A stretch of DNA of 64,000 nucleotides from CBDCKN01 sp965219035 (GTDB lineage: Bacteria; Gemmatimonadota; Gemmatimonadetes; Longimicrobiales; Gaopeijiaceae): assembly GCA_965219035.1 (NCBI GenBank), contig CBDCMR010000004.1, positions 1,798,001-1,862,000 on the forward strand. The letters are read 5' to 3'. The stretch's first letter is position 1. Each line of letters starts with the position of its first letter. The notes beneath the pieces are model-generated. The model made no database searches. It had not been told where the DNA came from and worked only from the letters and a program-made list of their open reading frames with translations. Positions 44,950 to 54,717 of the stretch are shown piece after piece. A program made the position numbers and the translations under genes.

Positions 44950-47511
44950 TCAGGCGGGCGCCGAAGCGAACAGCCGCCAGAACCAGGGGGCCCGCCGCAT
45001 GGCGATGTCCAGCAGATAGCCAACCAAGGCAAGCCCGGCCAGGAGTGGCCACAACGGCGTGGGCACGGATGCGGATTCACCGTAGTCGGCGAAGATCTCG
45101 TCGTTGTCGGCCAGTAGCTTGCCACCCGTCTCCTCGCTGATGGTGGTCAGGAACGCCATGTTTGGAGGGTAGAGCCGATATTCGTCGCTGTAGGTGTAGT
45201 ACATGGACAGGGCCTGGTCCTCGAATCCCTCGGCCGACAGGTGGAATCCGTAGGGAGACTCGGCGGAGGTCTCGAGGGAGTACCTCCCCTGGTACGTCCC
45301 GGGCCCGATCTGATCTAGTGCAACGGCAGCCCTCTCGCCGCCCGGCTCGACGACCTCCAGCAGCGGCTCGAGGCCGGCCTGGTAGACACCCTCTTCGGTT
45401 ACGGCACTCACGGTCACCACGGCTTCGTCGCCGACGCGCTCGATCACGAAGTCGACTCCTTCTCCTTCGTGCCTTCTCATCGTCTCCCGTACGAGCTGCG
45501 ACCAGAATTTGCCGTAGCCCTGCCAGGTCAGCCAGTCTGTCGCCCAGCGATTCTTCACGTCGGATGTGAACGCGGCGGCTTTGCCGAGCCCGTAGTGCCA
45601 GTGGGCGAGAATCGGTGCCGAGGCTTCCGACGCGAGGAGCACTTCGGCGTTCTCTTTGGCCTGTGTGCTTACGTAGCCCCTGAGAGGCGGCGCCGACTCC
45701 ATATCGATGCCCGTGAATGCCTCCACGCGGCTGGCGACGGTGGTCTCCACGGTTTCTTCGATCAGGGTCTGCTGCGAAGCGATCTGGGTCTCCCGGATGA
45801 AGATCTGCGGGACCCTGGCCGCGTCGCGGATGAAGTAGCTCCGCCCGTTCCCCCACTCGGCGATGTTTCCGAGCAGCTCGCGATCGGCCTCCTCACCCAC
45901 GGCCACCGAAGACACCGTGATGTCATCCTCGGCCATGCGCGTGACCAGTGCCTCATACTCGTCCGGGTAGGTCTTGCCGTCCGACAGCAGGATGATATGC
46001 CTCACCTCCGCATCACTCTCGGCGAGTGACTCGAAGGCCATCTCGAGGGCCGGATAGATATTGGTCTGGGCGCTGGCGATGATCCGGTTGATGAAGTCTG
46101 TCATCAGTGGCTTGTTCGTGGTCAGCTGGAGCGGGACCGTGGAGTGGGGCGTGTCATCGAAGCTGATCACGCCAAAGCGGTGGGTCGGCTCGAGGAGGTC
46201 CAGGGCGGCCTTCGCGGCCTCCTTAGACAGCTGGAGCTTGGGGCCCACCATACTGTACGACTTGTCCAGGACGATGATGAGCGCGAGATCCTTGTGCTTC
46301 TCGTTGATCTCGAACCAGATCGGCAAGGTCTCTTCGATAGGGGTCTCCGCATAGCCGTCCTCACCGAAGCTGGACTGGCCCCCGGCGAAGATGAGGCCCC
46401 CGCTCGAGTCCCGGACGTAGGCGAGAATGGCGTTCATCTGAGCCGGGCTGAGGCTCGTGCTGGGCACGTCGCTCAAGAGGACCAGATCATACGCCTCCAG
46501 GCCAGTGACCGTGATGGGAATGGATCCCGGCCGTCCCAGGACGATTTCCATCCCCTCGCCCACGAGGGCGTCGCGCAGATAGTGCGCGCTGGCCGGGTGC
46601 CCCTCGACGTACAGGATCCGCGGCCGCGAGCCCACCCAGATCGACTGGGCGTGGAGATCGTTCTGTGGGAACGGATCGCTGTCGGTCTCGAGTCGGCCGG
46701 AGATCGTCACCCGGCCCTCCGCCGGCAACCGCACTTCAAAGGGGATGGTGTTCAGTCCCGGCTCCAGCTCTACCTCCCGGGACTCTAGGGTGGCACCGTT
46801 GCCCAGCACCTCGACTGTGGCCGTGGCCGCGACGCGGCTGAAGACCTGCACGGTCGTGGCCACCGGCTCCTGCTCGCGCATGTCCTGGGGAAGCTCGATG
46901 GCTTCGATCCAGCTGTCTCCCTCACCCCTGACGTTGGCCGGCATGGAGAAGATACGGACGCCGGATTCTTGCGCCTGCCCCACGATCCTTGTCAGGTCGC
47001 CGACATTCTGGTTCCCGTCGGTGATCAGAACCAGCCGCTTGAGGTATCGCGGATCGAAGCTCCGTAGAGCCTGGCCAACAGCCCTCTCGAGGTTGGTAGC
47101 ACCCTGATCGATGGAGCCGTTGGCCCCGTCCGACGAGACCTCCACCGCTCGGATCCCGTCCACGCTCCCGACGTTCTGCGCAGAGCCCCCGAACGCGATG
47201 AACCCGGCGTGGGCCGGCTCCCCGGATGAGCTCGAGGAGGCGATCCAGTCGATGGCCGTATCGATGAACGCCGGATCGATGCTGCTGGACACGTCCAGCG
47301 CGTAGACCACCGAGATCCACTTTCCCGCCCGGTGCCAGACCGGCCGCATGAGGGCCAGAACCAGCAGCACGAGCACGGTCGTCCGCACGATCACGGAGGC
47401 CCGCAGATGTCGATGCGATAGACCGATGGTGGTGTGCCGCGTCATACTCCAAAAAAGCGGGATCACCAGAAGGACCAGAAGGGGCCAGAAGTGGCCAAAC
47501 GTGATCCTCAT
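44950..47511 (-). CDS. VWA-domain membrane protein (BatA/BatB-like, large form)
   Basis: An 853-residue inner-membrane protein starting at ATG 47511, overlapping the previous stop (ATGA). It has two N-terminal membrane segments (PLLVLLVIPLFW; TTVLVLLVLALMRPVW), a first VWA-like domain (VYALDVSSSIDP, about residue 70), a central domain of glutamine-amidotransferase-like type (ILYVEGHPASAHYLRDAL; DLVLLSDVPS), a second VWA domain with MIDAS DKSYSM (LIIVLDKSYSMVG, about 405) and a C-terminal membrane segment (TPLWPLLAGLALVGYLLDIAM). Part of the MoxR-DUF58-VWA operon. Confidence 0.85.
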   Translation of the reverse strand: MRITFGHFWPLLVLLVIPLFWSMTRHTTIGLSHRHLRASVIVRTTVLVLLVLALMRPVWHRAGKWISVVYALDVSSSIDPAFIDTAIDWIASSSSSGEPAHAGFIAFGGSAQNVGSVDGIRAVEVSSDGANGSIDQGATNLERAVGQALRSFDPRYLKRLVLITDGNQNVGDLTRIVGQAQESGVRIFSMPANVRGEGDSWIEAIELPQDMREQEPVATTVQVFSRVAATATVEVLGNGATLESREVELEPGLNTIPFEVRLPAEGRVTISGRLETDSDPFPQNDLHAQSIWVGSRPRILYVEGHPASAHYLRDALVGEGMEIVLGRPGSIPITVTGLEAYDLVLLSDVPSTSLSPAQMNAILAYVRDSSGGLIFAGGQSSFGEDGYAETPIEETLPIWFEINEKHKDLALIIVLDKSYSMVGPKLQLSKEAAKAALDLLEPTHRFGVISFDDTPHSTVPLQLTTNKPLMTDFINRIIASAQTNIYPALEMAFESLAESDAEVRHIILLSDGKTYPDEYEALVTRMAEDDITVSSVAVGEEADRELLGNIAEWGNGRSYFIRDAARVPQIFIRETQIASQQTLIEETVETTVASRVEAFTGIDMESAPPLRGYVSTQAKENAEVLLASEASAPILAHWHYGLGKAAAFTSDVKNRWATDWLTWQGYGKFWSQLVRETMRRHEGEGVDFVIERVGDEAVVTVSAVTEEGVYQAGLEPLLEVVEPGGERAAVALDQIGPGTYQGRYSLETSAESPYGFHLSAEGFEDQALSMYYTYSDEYRLYPPNMAFLTTISEETGGKLLADNDEIFADYGESASVPTPLWPLLAGLALVGYLLDIAMRRAPWFWRLFASAPA

Positions 47512-49358
47512 ACCGTCCACCGGCGGTGGTAGGTGAACCACTCGACGATCACAAGCAACGTGGCCACCGCCAGGAGGACGACCCACAGCTCACCGCCTCC
47601 GGCCTGTTCCCCGGCCAGACGTAGGGCCGCCGGGGGAGCGGTGGCACGGTCCGCGGGACTGAAGCTCGAAGCGTTGACCACAGTGCGCTCGCGGTCTGCG
47701 AGACTCACGGCCACCCTCAGACGCCGAGGGCCTGCGGCCACAGTATAGAGGCCGGGCTTTTCGGCCACGAAAACCGTGCGACCGGAGACGTGGGAGGCGG
47801 CGATTTCCGCACCCTCCATGTCGGTGACCTCGGCCTCCGGGAGTGGCACCTCGACACGGCGGGGACTCCGTAGAAGCGCGCCCCGCTCGTCCATCATCCA
47901 ACTCAGGACGTTGCTCAGGAAGATCGGGAACGCGGGCTGCAGCGGGAAATTGGAGTCCTCCAGGGCGAAGGCCACGCGGATGATCTTCTGGGGCACCTCC
48001 GCTGCGATCATCAGAGGCAGCTCGGTCGTGCCGACGATGACCTCCACGTCGGACGCGGTGCCCGTCGTGCCCGGACCGGTCGGGGCGCCTGCCCCGCCCG
48101 GAGCACCCACCGCGCCCACGAAGCGCACGGCCCGGTCGACGCGCAGGTCCTCCAACGACACGAAGCGCATGAGCCGGTGGTCCGAATCCCATCCGGACAC
48201 CGCCGGAGACGTTAGGACGGCCACCGTTGGGGCCAGCCACCCGACGTTGGGCGGGAGGAACAGCAATGCGGGACCCGGGGGTGGCTCCTCGGGCGCCCAA
48301 CGGTCGAAGATGTACAGGTCGGCTCTGATGCTCTCGTCGTACTCCCCCGGAGTGAGAGAGCTGACCCTCAGGCGCGGCTCGTCCGCCAGGGCGCTCTGCA
48401 GATAGACGCTCCCCGGGCTGACCAGCGCGATTCGGGTGCGGCTCCGTACCGGCAAGAAGGCGAAGGCGAGATCGTCGGCGGCAAAGGCGTCACCGTCGGT
48501 GATCACCGTCACACGGACGGGACCTCGATCGAAGCTGGAGAGATCGATGGTCAGCCCCCGTGACTCGCCCGCACGGAGAGTGACGGTCTCACGCAGCCCG
48601 CCCTCGCCCGCCCCGCTGAGACGGACCGAGACCTCCTTGGGCCCCAGCGACGCGTTGGTGATCTCGAGGAACGCCTGGTACTCCAACGGAGCCGAAGGCA
48701 CCGACCCGACCTCGAAAGCGGTGATGCCCACGTTGTCCGCCGGATCGTAGACCGAGATCACTTCGGCCTCGGCCGGGACGTCGTCGATCATGACGCCGTC
48801 CGAGATGAAGTACAGTGGACCGTCGGCGACGACGGGAGTCGGGAACTGCGAGGAGGCGCCCAAGGAGACGCTGAGGCCATCCAGAATCTCCAGCGCGGAT
48901 CGGCGATCTCCCGGATCTCTGGAGGGTGCCTGCCCCGAGGTATCGAGGATGAAGAACTCCCCGTCGACGCTCCCCCGCTGCAAGAGCCCTCTGGCCAGGG
49001 CCACGGCGTGCTCCCACCGGGTGAAGCCGCCGGGCGCCCGCGTCGCCATCGTCGCCGAGTTGTCCATCACGATCGTCATCCGGGGAATGTCCCCACCGGC
49101 CCACGAGAACACCGGGCGCCCCATGGCGGCTGCCACCGAGAGCCCAATGGTCAGCGCGATCATGAGCGAGATCCACCGCCGAAGCCGATCGAGGAACGTG
49201 CTCCGACGCTTTTCCTTCAGAAGGCGGTTCCACAACAGCCTGGACGGGACGACCTTCCGGCGTGGTGGCGGCTTCAGCCAATACAGCACGGCCACAGCAG
49301 CAGCCGTCCCTCCCAGGATCAGGCCTGCGAGCAGCGGGCTCATGGACAAGAAGCTCAC
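47508..49358 (-). CDS. BatA-like membrane protein with N-terminal aerotolerance domain
   Basis: A 616-residue protein. The first 75 residues carry the BatA N-terminal membrane hairpin (LLAGLILGGTAAAVAVLYWLKPPPRRKVVPSRLLWNRLL ... WISLMIALTIGLSVAAAMG). A VWA-like domain follows (MTIVMDNSATM; MIDAS-like DNSAT), then beta-sandwich regions and a C-terminal membrane segment (LWVVLLAVATLLVIVEWFTYHRR). It overlaps its neighbours by 4 nt on each side, so it is co-translated with the DUF58 and VWA proteins and probably assembles with them. Confidence 0.85.
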   Translation of the reverse strand: MSFLSMSPLLAGLILGGTAAAVAVLYWLKPPPRRKVVPSRLLWNRLLKEKRRSTFLDRLRRWISLMIALTIGLSVAAAMGRPVFSWAGGDIPRMTIVMDNSATMATRAPGGFTRWEHAVALARGLLQRGSVDGEFFILDTSGQAPSRDPGDRRSALEILDGLSVSLGASSQFPTPVVADGPLYFISDGVMIDDVPAEAEVISVYDPADNVGITAFEVGSVPSAPLEYQAFLEITNASLGPKEVSVRLSGAGEGGLRETVTLRAGESRGLTIDLSSFDRGPVRVTVITDGDAFAADDLAFAFLPVRSRTRIALVSPGSVYLQSALADEPRLRVSSLTPGEYDESIRADLYIFDRWAPEEPPPGPALLFLPPNVGWLAPTVAVLTSPAVSGWDSDHRLMRFVSLEDLRVDRAVRFVGAVGAPGGAGAPTGPGTTGTASDVEVIVGTTELPLMIAAEVPQKIIRVAFALEDSNFPLQPAFPIFLSNVLSWMMDERGALLRSPRRVEVPLPEAEVTDMEGAEIAASHVSGRTVFVAEKPGLYTVAAGPRRLRVAVSLADRERTVVNASSFSPADRATAPPAALRLAGEQAGGGELWVVLLAVATLLVIVEWFTYHRRWTV

Positions 49359-50245
49359 CCGAGAAACCTTCCCTGCCTGAAGACCTGGAGGATGAGATCC
49401 TCGAACGGCACCTCGGTGCTCGTCCTCACGTACCCCCAGCCGTTCTTCCGGCAGTAGGCGCTCACCTCCTCACAGTGCTCCTCGAACTTCTCCGCGTACG
49501 CGTCCAGAAGCCCGGGTGTCACCTTGACCCGCTCGGTCGTGCCCAGCTCCGAGTCCTCCAAGAGGACCTCGTCCGGGAGTTCGGGTCGCAGCTCGTCGGA
49601 GCCGTACACGTGCACCGCAAACAGGTCCTGTCGAAAGTGCCGCAGCAGATCGAACGCCTTCTCGAAGCCCGTCTCATCGAGAAAGTCGGAGACCACCACA
49701 ACCAAACCTCGGCGGCGGCGAGCGGAGAAGAAGCTCTTGAACGCCTTCTCGATGGAGGTCGTGCCGTTCGACTCGACCGACTCGAGAAAACGGAAGGCGT
49801 GCCATACCTGATTCTTGCCGCGCCGCGCCGACATCTCCTGCGCGATGCCGTCGGCATAACCCACCAGGTTGACGCGGTCCAGGTTGAGCAACCCGATATA
49901 ACATAGAGCCGCCGCGATCTTCCGGGCGTAGTCGAACTTGAGAGGCTCGCCATGGTCCATGGACCCGCTCGCGTCGAAGAAGATGTAGATGGGAAGGTCG
50001 GCGTCCTCTTCGAAGAGCCTGAGTATGAGCTTGTCCAGCCGAAGAAAAGTGCGCCAATCGACGTTCTTGGTGTCCTCGCCCGCCACGTATTGGCGGTAGT
50101 CCGCGAACTCGATCCCCGAATCGGTCTTCTTCTTGGCCCGGTGCTCCCCGTGAAGGTGCCCGGGAATCATGTGGTTTGAGACGATGTTGAGGTACTCAAG
50201 CTTCTTCAGGAACTCGTCGTCGAAGAGCGTTCCCTTCTCACTCAT
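49355..50245 (-). CDS. DUF58 domain protein
   Basis: A 296-residue soluble protein with the DUF58 signature (GEHRAKKKTDSGIEFADYRQYVAGEDTKNVDWRTFLRLDKL, residues about 34-75) followed by a VWA-like fold with DASGSM (MIDAS, about residue 92). DUF58 proteins are coded next to MoxR ATPases in most bacteria and act with them, probably in envelope or protein-complex maturation. Starts 16 nt after moxR. Confidence 0.92.
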   Translation of the reverse strand: MSEKGTLFDDEFLKKLEYLNIVSNHMIPGHLHGEHRAKKKTDSGIEFADYRQYVAGEDTKNVDWRTFLRLDKLILRLFEEDADLPIYIFFDASGSMDHGEPLKFDYARKIAAALCYIGLLNLDRVNLVGYADGIAQEMSARRGKNQVWHAFRFLESVESNGTTSIEKAFKSFFSARRRRGLVVVVSDFLDETGFEKAFDLLRHFRQDLFAVHVYGSDELRPELPDEVLLEDSELGTTERVKVTPGLLDAYAEKFEEHCEEVSAYCRKNGWGYVRTSTEVPFEDLILQVFRQGRFLG

Positions 50246-50261
50246 GAATGAGCCTCGCCGA

Positions 50262-51257
50262 CTACTCCGTGAGCTCGGGCACGTCGTTCATGATCGCGGC
50301 AAGGATCGTGTCCGTCTCCATTCGCTCGGCCTCGCCCTCGAAGTTCAGCAACACGCGGTGGCGGAGTGCCGGCAGCAGCATGGAACGAACGTCCTCACAG
50401 GACACGTGGACTCGACCGTTCAGCAAGGCGTTCACCTTGCCTCCGATGACGAGCGTCTGGGTCCCACGTGGACTGGCCCCGAAGCGCACGTAACGCTCCG
50501 TCATGGGATGGGCGTGCGGGGTCCCCGGATGCGTGGCCAGGGTCAAGCGTATGGCGTAGTCTTGCACCGGCCTCGCGATGGGCACGGAGCGAGCCGTGTC
50601 GCGCATCAAGAGAATCTGCTCACGATCGAGAACGGTGGCCGCCTCGGGCTCCTCACGACGAGTGGTGCGGTCCATGATCTCGTGCATGTCGTCGGGCTCG
50701 GGGTACATGATCCTGAGCTTGTAGAAGAACCGGTCCAACTGGGCCTCCGGAAGAGGATACGTGCCCTCCATCTCCAGAGGGTTCTGTGTAGCGAGAACGA
50801 AGAAAGGAGGCTCGAGACGGTGGGTGGTCGTGCCCACCGTGACGGTGCGCTCCTGCATGGCCTCCAGCAGCGCGGACTGGGTCTTCGGCGTGGCGCGGTT
50901 GATCTCGTCGGCCAGGAGGATGTTGGTGAAGATGGGCCCCTTCTGAAAGTCGAGATATTTCTCACCCGTGTCACTTTCGTGGACCACATCGCTTCCCACG
51001 ATGTCGCCGGGCATGAGGTCGGGCGTGAACTGGACTCGAGAGAATGCCAGGTGGAGGACGTCGGCAACCGTCGCCACGATCTTCGTCTTACCGATCCCGG
51101 GGATCCCCTCCAGCAACACGTGTCCCTTGGCCAAGAGGCTGATGAGCGTCCCGTCGATGATCTCCTGGTTGCCGACGATGACCTTCGAGATCTCCTCTTT
51201 GACTCTCTGGAACTGCTCGGTGAACAGCTCGATCTGACTGGCGACTTCGGTCGTCAT
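50262..51257 (-). CDS. MoxR-family AAA+ ATPase
   Basis: A 331-residue chaperone-like ATPase: Walker A variant LEGIPGIGKTKIV (about residue 55), VQFTPDLMPGDIVG, Walker B ILLADEINRATPKTQSALLEAMQE, sensor 1 FFVLATQNPLEMEGTYPLPEAQLDRF and sensor 2 GASPRGTQTL. Such ATPases load metals or assemble complexes with VWA partners. Start ATG 51257 overlaps the preceding stop as ATGA. Confidence 0.95.
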   Translation of the reverse strand: MTTEVASQIELFTEQFQRVKEEISKVIVGNQEIIDGTLISLLAKGHVLLEGIPGIGKTKIVATVADVLHLAFSRVQFTPDLMPGDIVGSDVVHESDTGEKYLDFQKGPIFTNILLADEINRATPKTQSALLEAMQERTVTVGTTTHRLEPPFFVLATQNPLEMEGTYPLPEAQLDRFFYKLRIMYPEPDDMHEIMDRTTRREEPEAATVLDREQILLMRDTARSVPIARPVQDYAIRLTLATHPGTPHAHPMTERYVRFGASPRGTQTLVIGGKVNALLNGRVHVSCEDVRSMLLPALRHRVLLNFEGEAERMETDTILAAIMNDVPELTE

Positions 51258-52852
51258 TTGCTCCCACGGGGCCGTATGGCCAAGAAGTATTTCTTCACGA
51301 GTCTCCGATACCGCCATGGAATCCGGTCGACGCCAAGCGCCGATCCCGCCGCGTAGCTCGATGGGCCGCGCACGTCACGGTACTCCACCGTCGAGCTCTC
51401 CCGCCGGCTCGCTCCCCGGAAGATGTCCTCCGGGTCGGGCTCCTCCTCAGGCCCGGGCTCGGGCTCGTCGAGGATCTCTATGGCCAACTGCACCTCGAGG
51501 GTCGTGGCGGCGCCCAGCTCCTGTTCTGAACCAGTGGGCTCGCTGGTGGCGTGGCCCGGGGGACCGCTGGGGTGCTGCGCCTCGCTGCTGCCGGCGGATT
51601 GCTTCACCTCGTCAGAGGGCATGGCCATGCCGGCCTCGGCGGATTCCTCACCCCCGGAGTCGCCCTGCTGCAGACCGAATAGCTGCTGCATCCCAATCTG
51701 CGATTCGGTGGCGGACTTCTGCATTGCCTGCATCCGGCGTGACGCCTCGTTCCTTCCCTCCTGTGCTTCCTGGCGTCGGGCCATCTCCTCCATGCGCTCG
51801 GCCGCCTCTTCAAGGGCTTCCCGAGCGTCCCCCATCTCCCGGTTCTCCATGGCCTCCGCAGCCTCCTGGAGAGTCTCGAGGAGCTCCTCCAGGCCGGGCA
51901 GATCGGACATGGCTGCCTCCCGGAGCTGCGCCATCAACTCGGCGGCTTCCTTTTCCGTCAGCCCGGACAGGTTGTCCGCAAGCTGGCCCATGAGCTCCGA
52001 CGCCAAGGCAAGATCCTCGTCTTTCATGGCCTCGGCCAGATCGCCAAGCTCGTTCGAATCCTCGAACTCCTGAGCGAGGCCGGCCAAGGCCTCCTCGAGG
52101 GCGTGCATCTCGAGGTTGCCCTCTTCGAGGATGTTCTTAGCCTCGCGGAGATCGCGCAGGAGCTCCTCCATGGTCAACTGCTCGGCCTGGAGCTCCCGTA
52201 GAGTCTCCTCGAGCTGTGCCATGGCCTCCGAGTGGTCTTCGCCCTCGAGCTCCTCTGCGCCTTCCACCAGATCCCGGATGTCTTCGAGCTGTCGGACCTG
52301 GGCCTGGGCGAGGGCCGTCGAATCCGCGGCCGACGCGAAGGTGAGCAGCGGCCCTTCCATGGGGATGAGGGACAGAATCTGGAGAGCCGCGAAGAGTCCG
52401 AGAGCCGTCCAAAAGCGCCGTGGGATGGTGGTCGGAACCAGGCGCCGAGTATCGAGACGTCGCGCGGTGTCTGCCGCCCTCGTGAGCTGAAGATCGATCC
52501 ACGGCGACTCGCCGCCATGACCCATGAACCAGTGCGCGGTCTTGATCTCGTCGTGGAGGCCGCCCTGTGCGTCGGCGACCGCGGCAGCCCGGGCGAGACG
52601 ACTACCCCCCCGCTGGGACCAGGCAAGGAAGACGGCGAATAGGACAGCGGAAGCTCCGATCACCGAGAGGTTCGGAGGCGGAGCGATGGGGAGCAGCATC
52701 TTCCCCACCTGGAAGAGCAGCAGCACCCCGAGGACGACACAGACCGCGATCGACAGGTGGTCCAGCGCTCCATTCAGCCGCACCCGCCGATCGATGCGCC
52801 TGAGCGTCCCCGTGATTGCCGACCCCTCGAGACCGCGCCCGCGCGGAGCCAT
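51254..52852 (-). CDS. DUF4175-like membrane protein with long acidic coiled coil
   Basis: A 532-residue protein from ATG 52852. The N-terminus holds two or three membrane segments (SIAVCVVLGVLLLFQVGKMLL; LSVIGASAVLFAVFLAW; a third at about residue 155). Residues about 170-400 form a very acidic heptad-rich coiled coil (AMAQLEETLRELQAEQLTMEELLRDLREAKNILEEG...), and the tail contains Pro/Glu-rich sequence and a basic end. Resembles DUF4175-type proteins that accompany MoxR/VWA operons. Probably an envelope scaffold for the MoxR complex; no enzymatic motif seen. Confidence 0.75.
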   Translation of the reverse strand: MAPRGRGLEGSAITGTLRRIDRRVRLNGALDHLSIAVCVVLGVLLLFQVGKMLLPIAPPPNLSVIGASAVLFAVFLAWSQRGGSRLARAAAVADAQGGLHDEIKTAHWFMGHGGESPWIDLQLTRAADTARRLDTRRLVPTTIPRRFWTALGLFAALQILSLIPMEGPLLTFASAADSTALAQAQVRQLEDIRDLVEGAEELEGEDHSEAMAQLEETLRELQAEQLTMEELLRDLREAKNILEEGNLEMHALEEALAGLAQEFEDSNELGDLAEAMKDEDLALASELMGQLADNLSGLTEKEAAELMAQLREAAMSDLPGLEELLETLQEAAEAMENREMGDAREALEEAAERMEEMARRQEAQEGRNEASRRMQAMQKSATESQIGMQQLFGLQQGDSGGEESAEAGMAMPSDEVKQSAGSSEAQHPSGPPGHATSEPTGSEQELGAATTLEVQLAIEILDEPEPGPEEEPDPEDIFRGASRRESSTVEYRDVRGPSSYAAGSALGVDRIPWRYRRLVKKYFLAIRPRGSK

Positions 52853-52868
52853 CAGAAAGCCTCTCCGG

Positions 52869-52997
52869 TCATCGGCCGGATTCGTCCGATGTGGTGGTTT
52901 GACGCCTTGTCCAAAGCCTCTCCGCCCAGCCCTGGGCCTGCAAAGGACCGGCGACCAGCAGAACGAGCAACGCCCCGAGACCAACGCGAGCTCTCAT
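52869..52997 (-). CDS. Small secreted peptide heading the MoxR operon
   Basis: ATG 52997, with agagaggtcatc before it, encodes 42 residues: a clear signal peptide (RARVGLGALLVLLVAGPLQA, cleavage before QGW) and a mature part of only about 20 residues (QGWAERLWTRRQTTTSDESG). It ends 16 nt before the coiled-coil gene. Too short for family recognition; the position suggests a first cistron or leader peptide of the operon. Confidence 0.5.
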   Translation of the reverse strand: MRARVGLGALLVLLVAGPLQAQGWAERLWTRRQTTTSDESGR

Positions 52998-53203
52998 GAT
53001 GACCTCTCTATCACACCAGCTTGAAAGGGAACGGCCCAAAGTGTACGGGCGGGGCGGGACGTGCAAGCAACGTACAAGGAGTCAAGCGGAAGGCCGATCC
53101 GCTTCGTAGTCACCCTCGTCATGCACCTCCATACCGATGAAGTGACCGATCCCGTACGTGTAGTATTGATCATACCCTCTGGCGTCCCGAAGCATCCGGA
53201 CGG

Positions 53204-54559
53204 CTACCGAATCTGCTCGGGCCGGACCGGACCGTCATCCCAGAACTGGGCACTGGAGATGTTCGGCATGGCCCAGTCGTTCCCGTTCCAACCCTGAAAG
53301 CCCTCCAGCCTGAACGCCCAGAATCCGGAGTTCTCGTCGCTCACGACGATGAGCCCGTCGGCGTTCCGAACGTCCACGCCCCAGGCACCGTTGTAGATGT
53401 TCCCGGTAGTAGCCTGCGTCGGGTTCCGGCCCACGGGGTCGTGTAGCATGGGGTTCTGGCGAGTGTGGTAATACCCCACCGTGAACGGCCGGGTGGGGTC
53501 CGTCATGTTCACGATCTGGAGTCCATCGTCCTGCGCCGAGATGAAGACGTACGGCCAGCGGATCTCGTGGTTGTGAGTCGCACCCCCGAACTTGGGGATC
53601 CACGCGCCGATCCCCGAGCCCCTGACGATGTTGGGCGTCTGTCCCTCGGACCCCGGAGGCCGGAGGTCGAAGAAGCGCACGGGCGAGTGCTGGTAGGTGG
53701 GCTCAGGCATTCCCAGGGCGTAGCGGCCGTCGGGCGTGGGCGTGAAGGTGTGCCCGTTCGCGACGCCTGGTATGCCGGTGACCGAGGTGAGGAGCTGTGG
53801 GTTCTCGACGTTCGTTACGTCGAAAACGTGGAAGCCACCGGTCCCGGCACCGTAGAAGCGATCCTGCTCGGCCTCGGGCAAGTAGCCAATATACATGTCG
53901 TGCCACTGCCGGCTTCGGGCGGCCGAGGGCTCCGGGACGGTGATCGCGGAGACCGGATCGGTGGAGCCTGCCGCCAGCTGCGCGATGTCGTAGACGAAGG
54001 CGTCCGCTGACGGTGTCGTCGCCACGAGCAATGACCGGCCGTTGGTGTGCTTGTACGCGAAGACGTTGTGGAACCCCCCGGGCATGTCGGGCAGTCGGAG
54101 CTCGGCAACCTTACGAACGGTGGATGCGTCCGGCAGCCCCGTGACATCGAAGAGCATCGCGCCCAGATCGGCGTCCGGTCCCCCCTGCCCGAACTGGCAC
54201 GACAGAATCACGTAGTAGCGGCCCTCGGCCTTGGCGTACTTGATGTCGACGCAGCCGGCGCCGAGGTGCAGATCCGGGTTGTCGATCGTCCACCGGTACA
54301 GCACCCGTGGCCTCTTCGGATCCTCGACGCTGAGGGCGTAGAAGCCGGACGCACCGTAGCGCTGCGCGACGTACACGAAGGGCCGCGACATGTCCTGCTC
54401 GATCTCGATGTCGGTGTGGCTGAACAGCACGCCCGGCAGAGGAAGGTGCGAAACCACTTCGATGTTGGGCGTTCCGGGCTGGCCGATGGGGTAGCCTGTG
54501 ACGGGTTGGATGCAGTTTGGGTCGGCGAAGCAGGTGACCTGAGCTTCGCCTGCGGCGGT
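53204..54559 (-). pseudogene. LVIVD-type beta-propeller protein, 5' end lost
   Basis: The frame is open from 54559 (after a TAG) to 53204. It shows propeller blades of the LVIVD type (FVYVAQRYGASGFYALSVEDPKRPRVLYRW; GGFHVFDVTNVENPQLL; VFISAQDDGLQIVNMTDPTRPFTVGYY; GLIVVSDENSGFWAFRLEGF). The readable start (GEAQVTCFADPNCIQPVTGYPIGQPG) looks like the mature N-terminus of a secreted protein, but no start codon or signal peptide precedes it; the only in-frame starts are later (GTG 54457). Probably truncated by the mobile DNA on its right. A shorter cytoplasmic product is possible but unlikely to be useful. Confidence 0.7.
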
Positions 54560-54717
54560 CTACCCCCCGCTCCGGAAGCATTGAAACCATCACCTTGGTT
54601 CCTCAGAATGCCTCAGCTCCAGGGACCGCCAATGGCTTCAGGTCTAACATAGCAAGTGGTACCGCAGGAGGGGGTACGTCAGTTTCGGCAATCGAAGAAT
54701 GTGCTGAGACGGTATTC

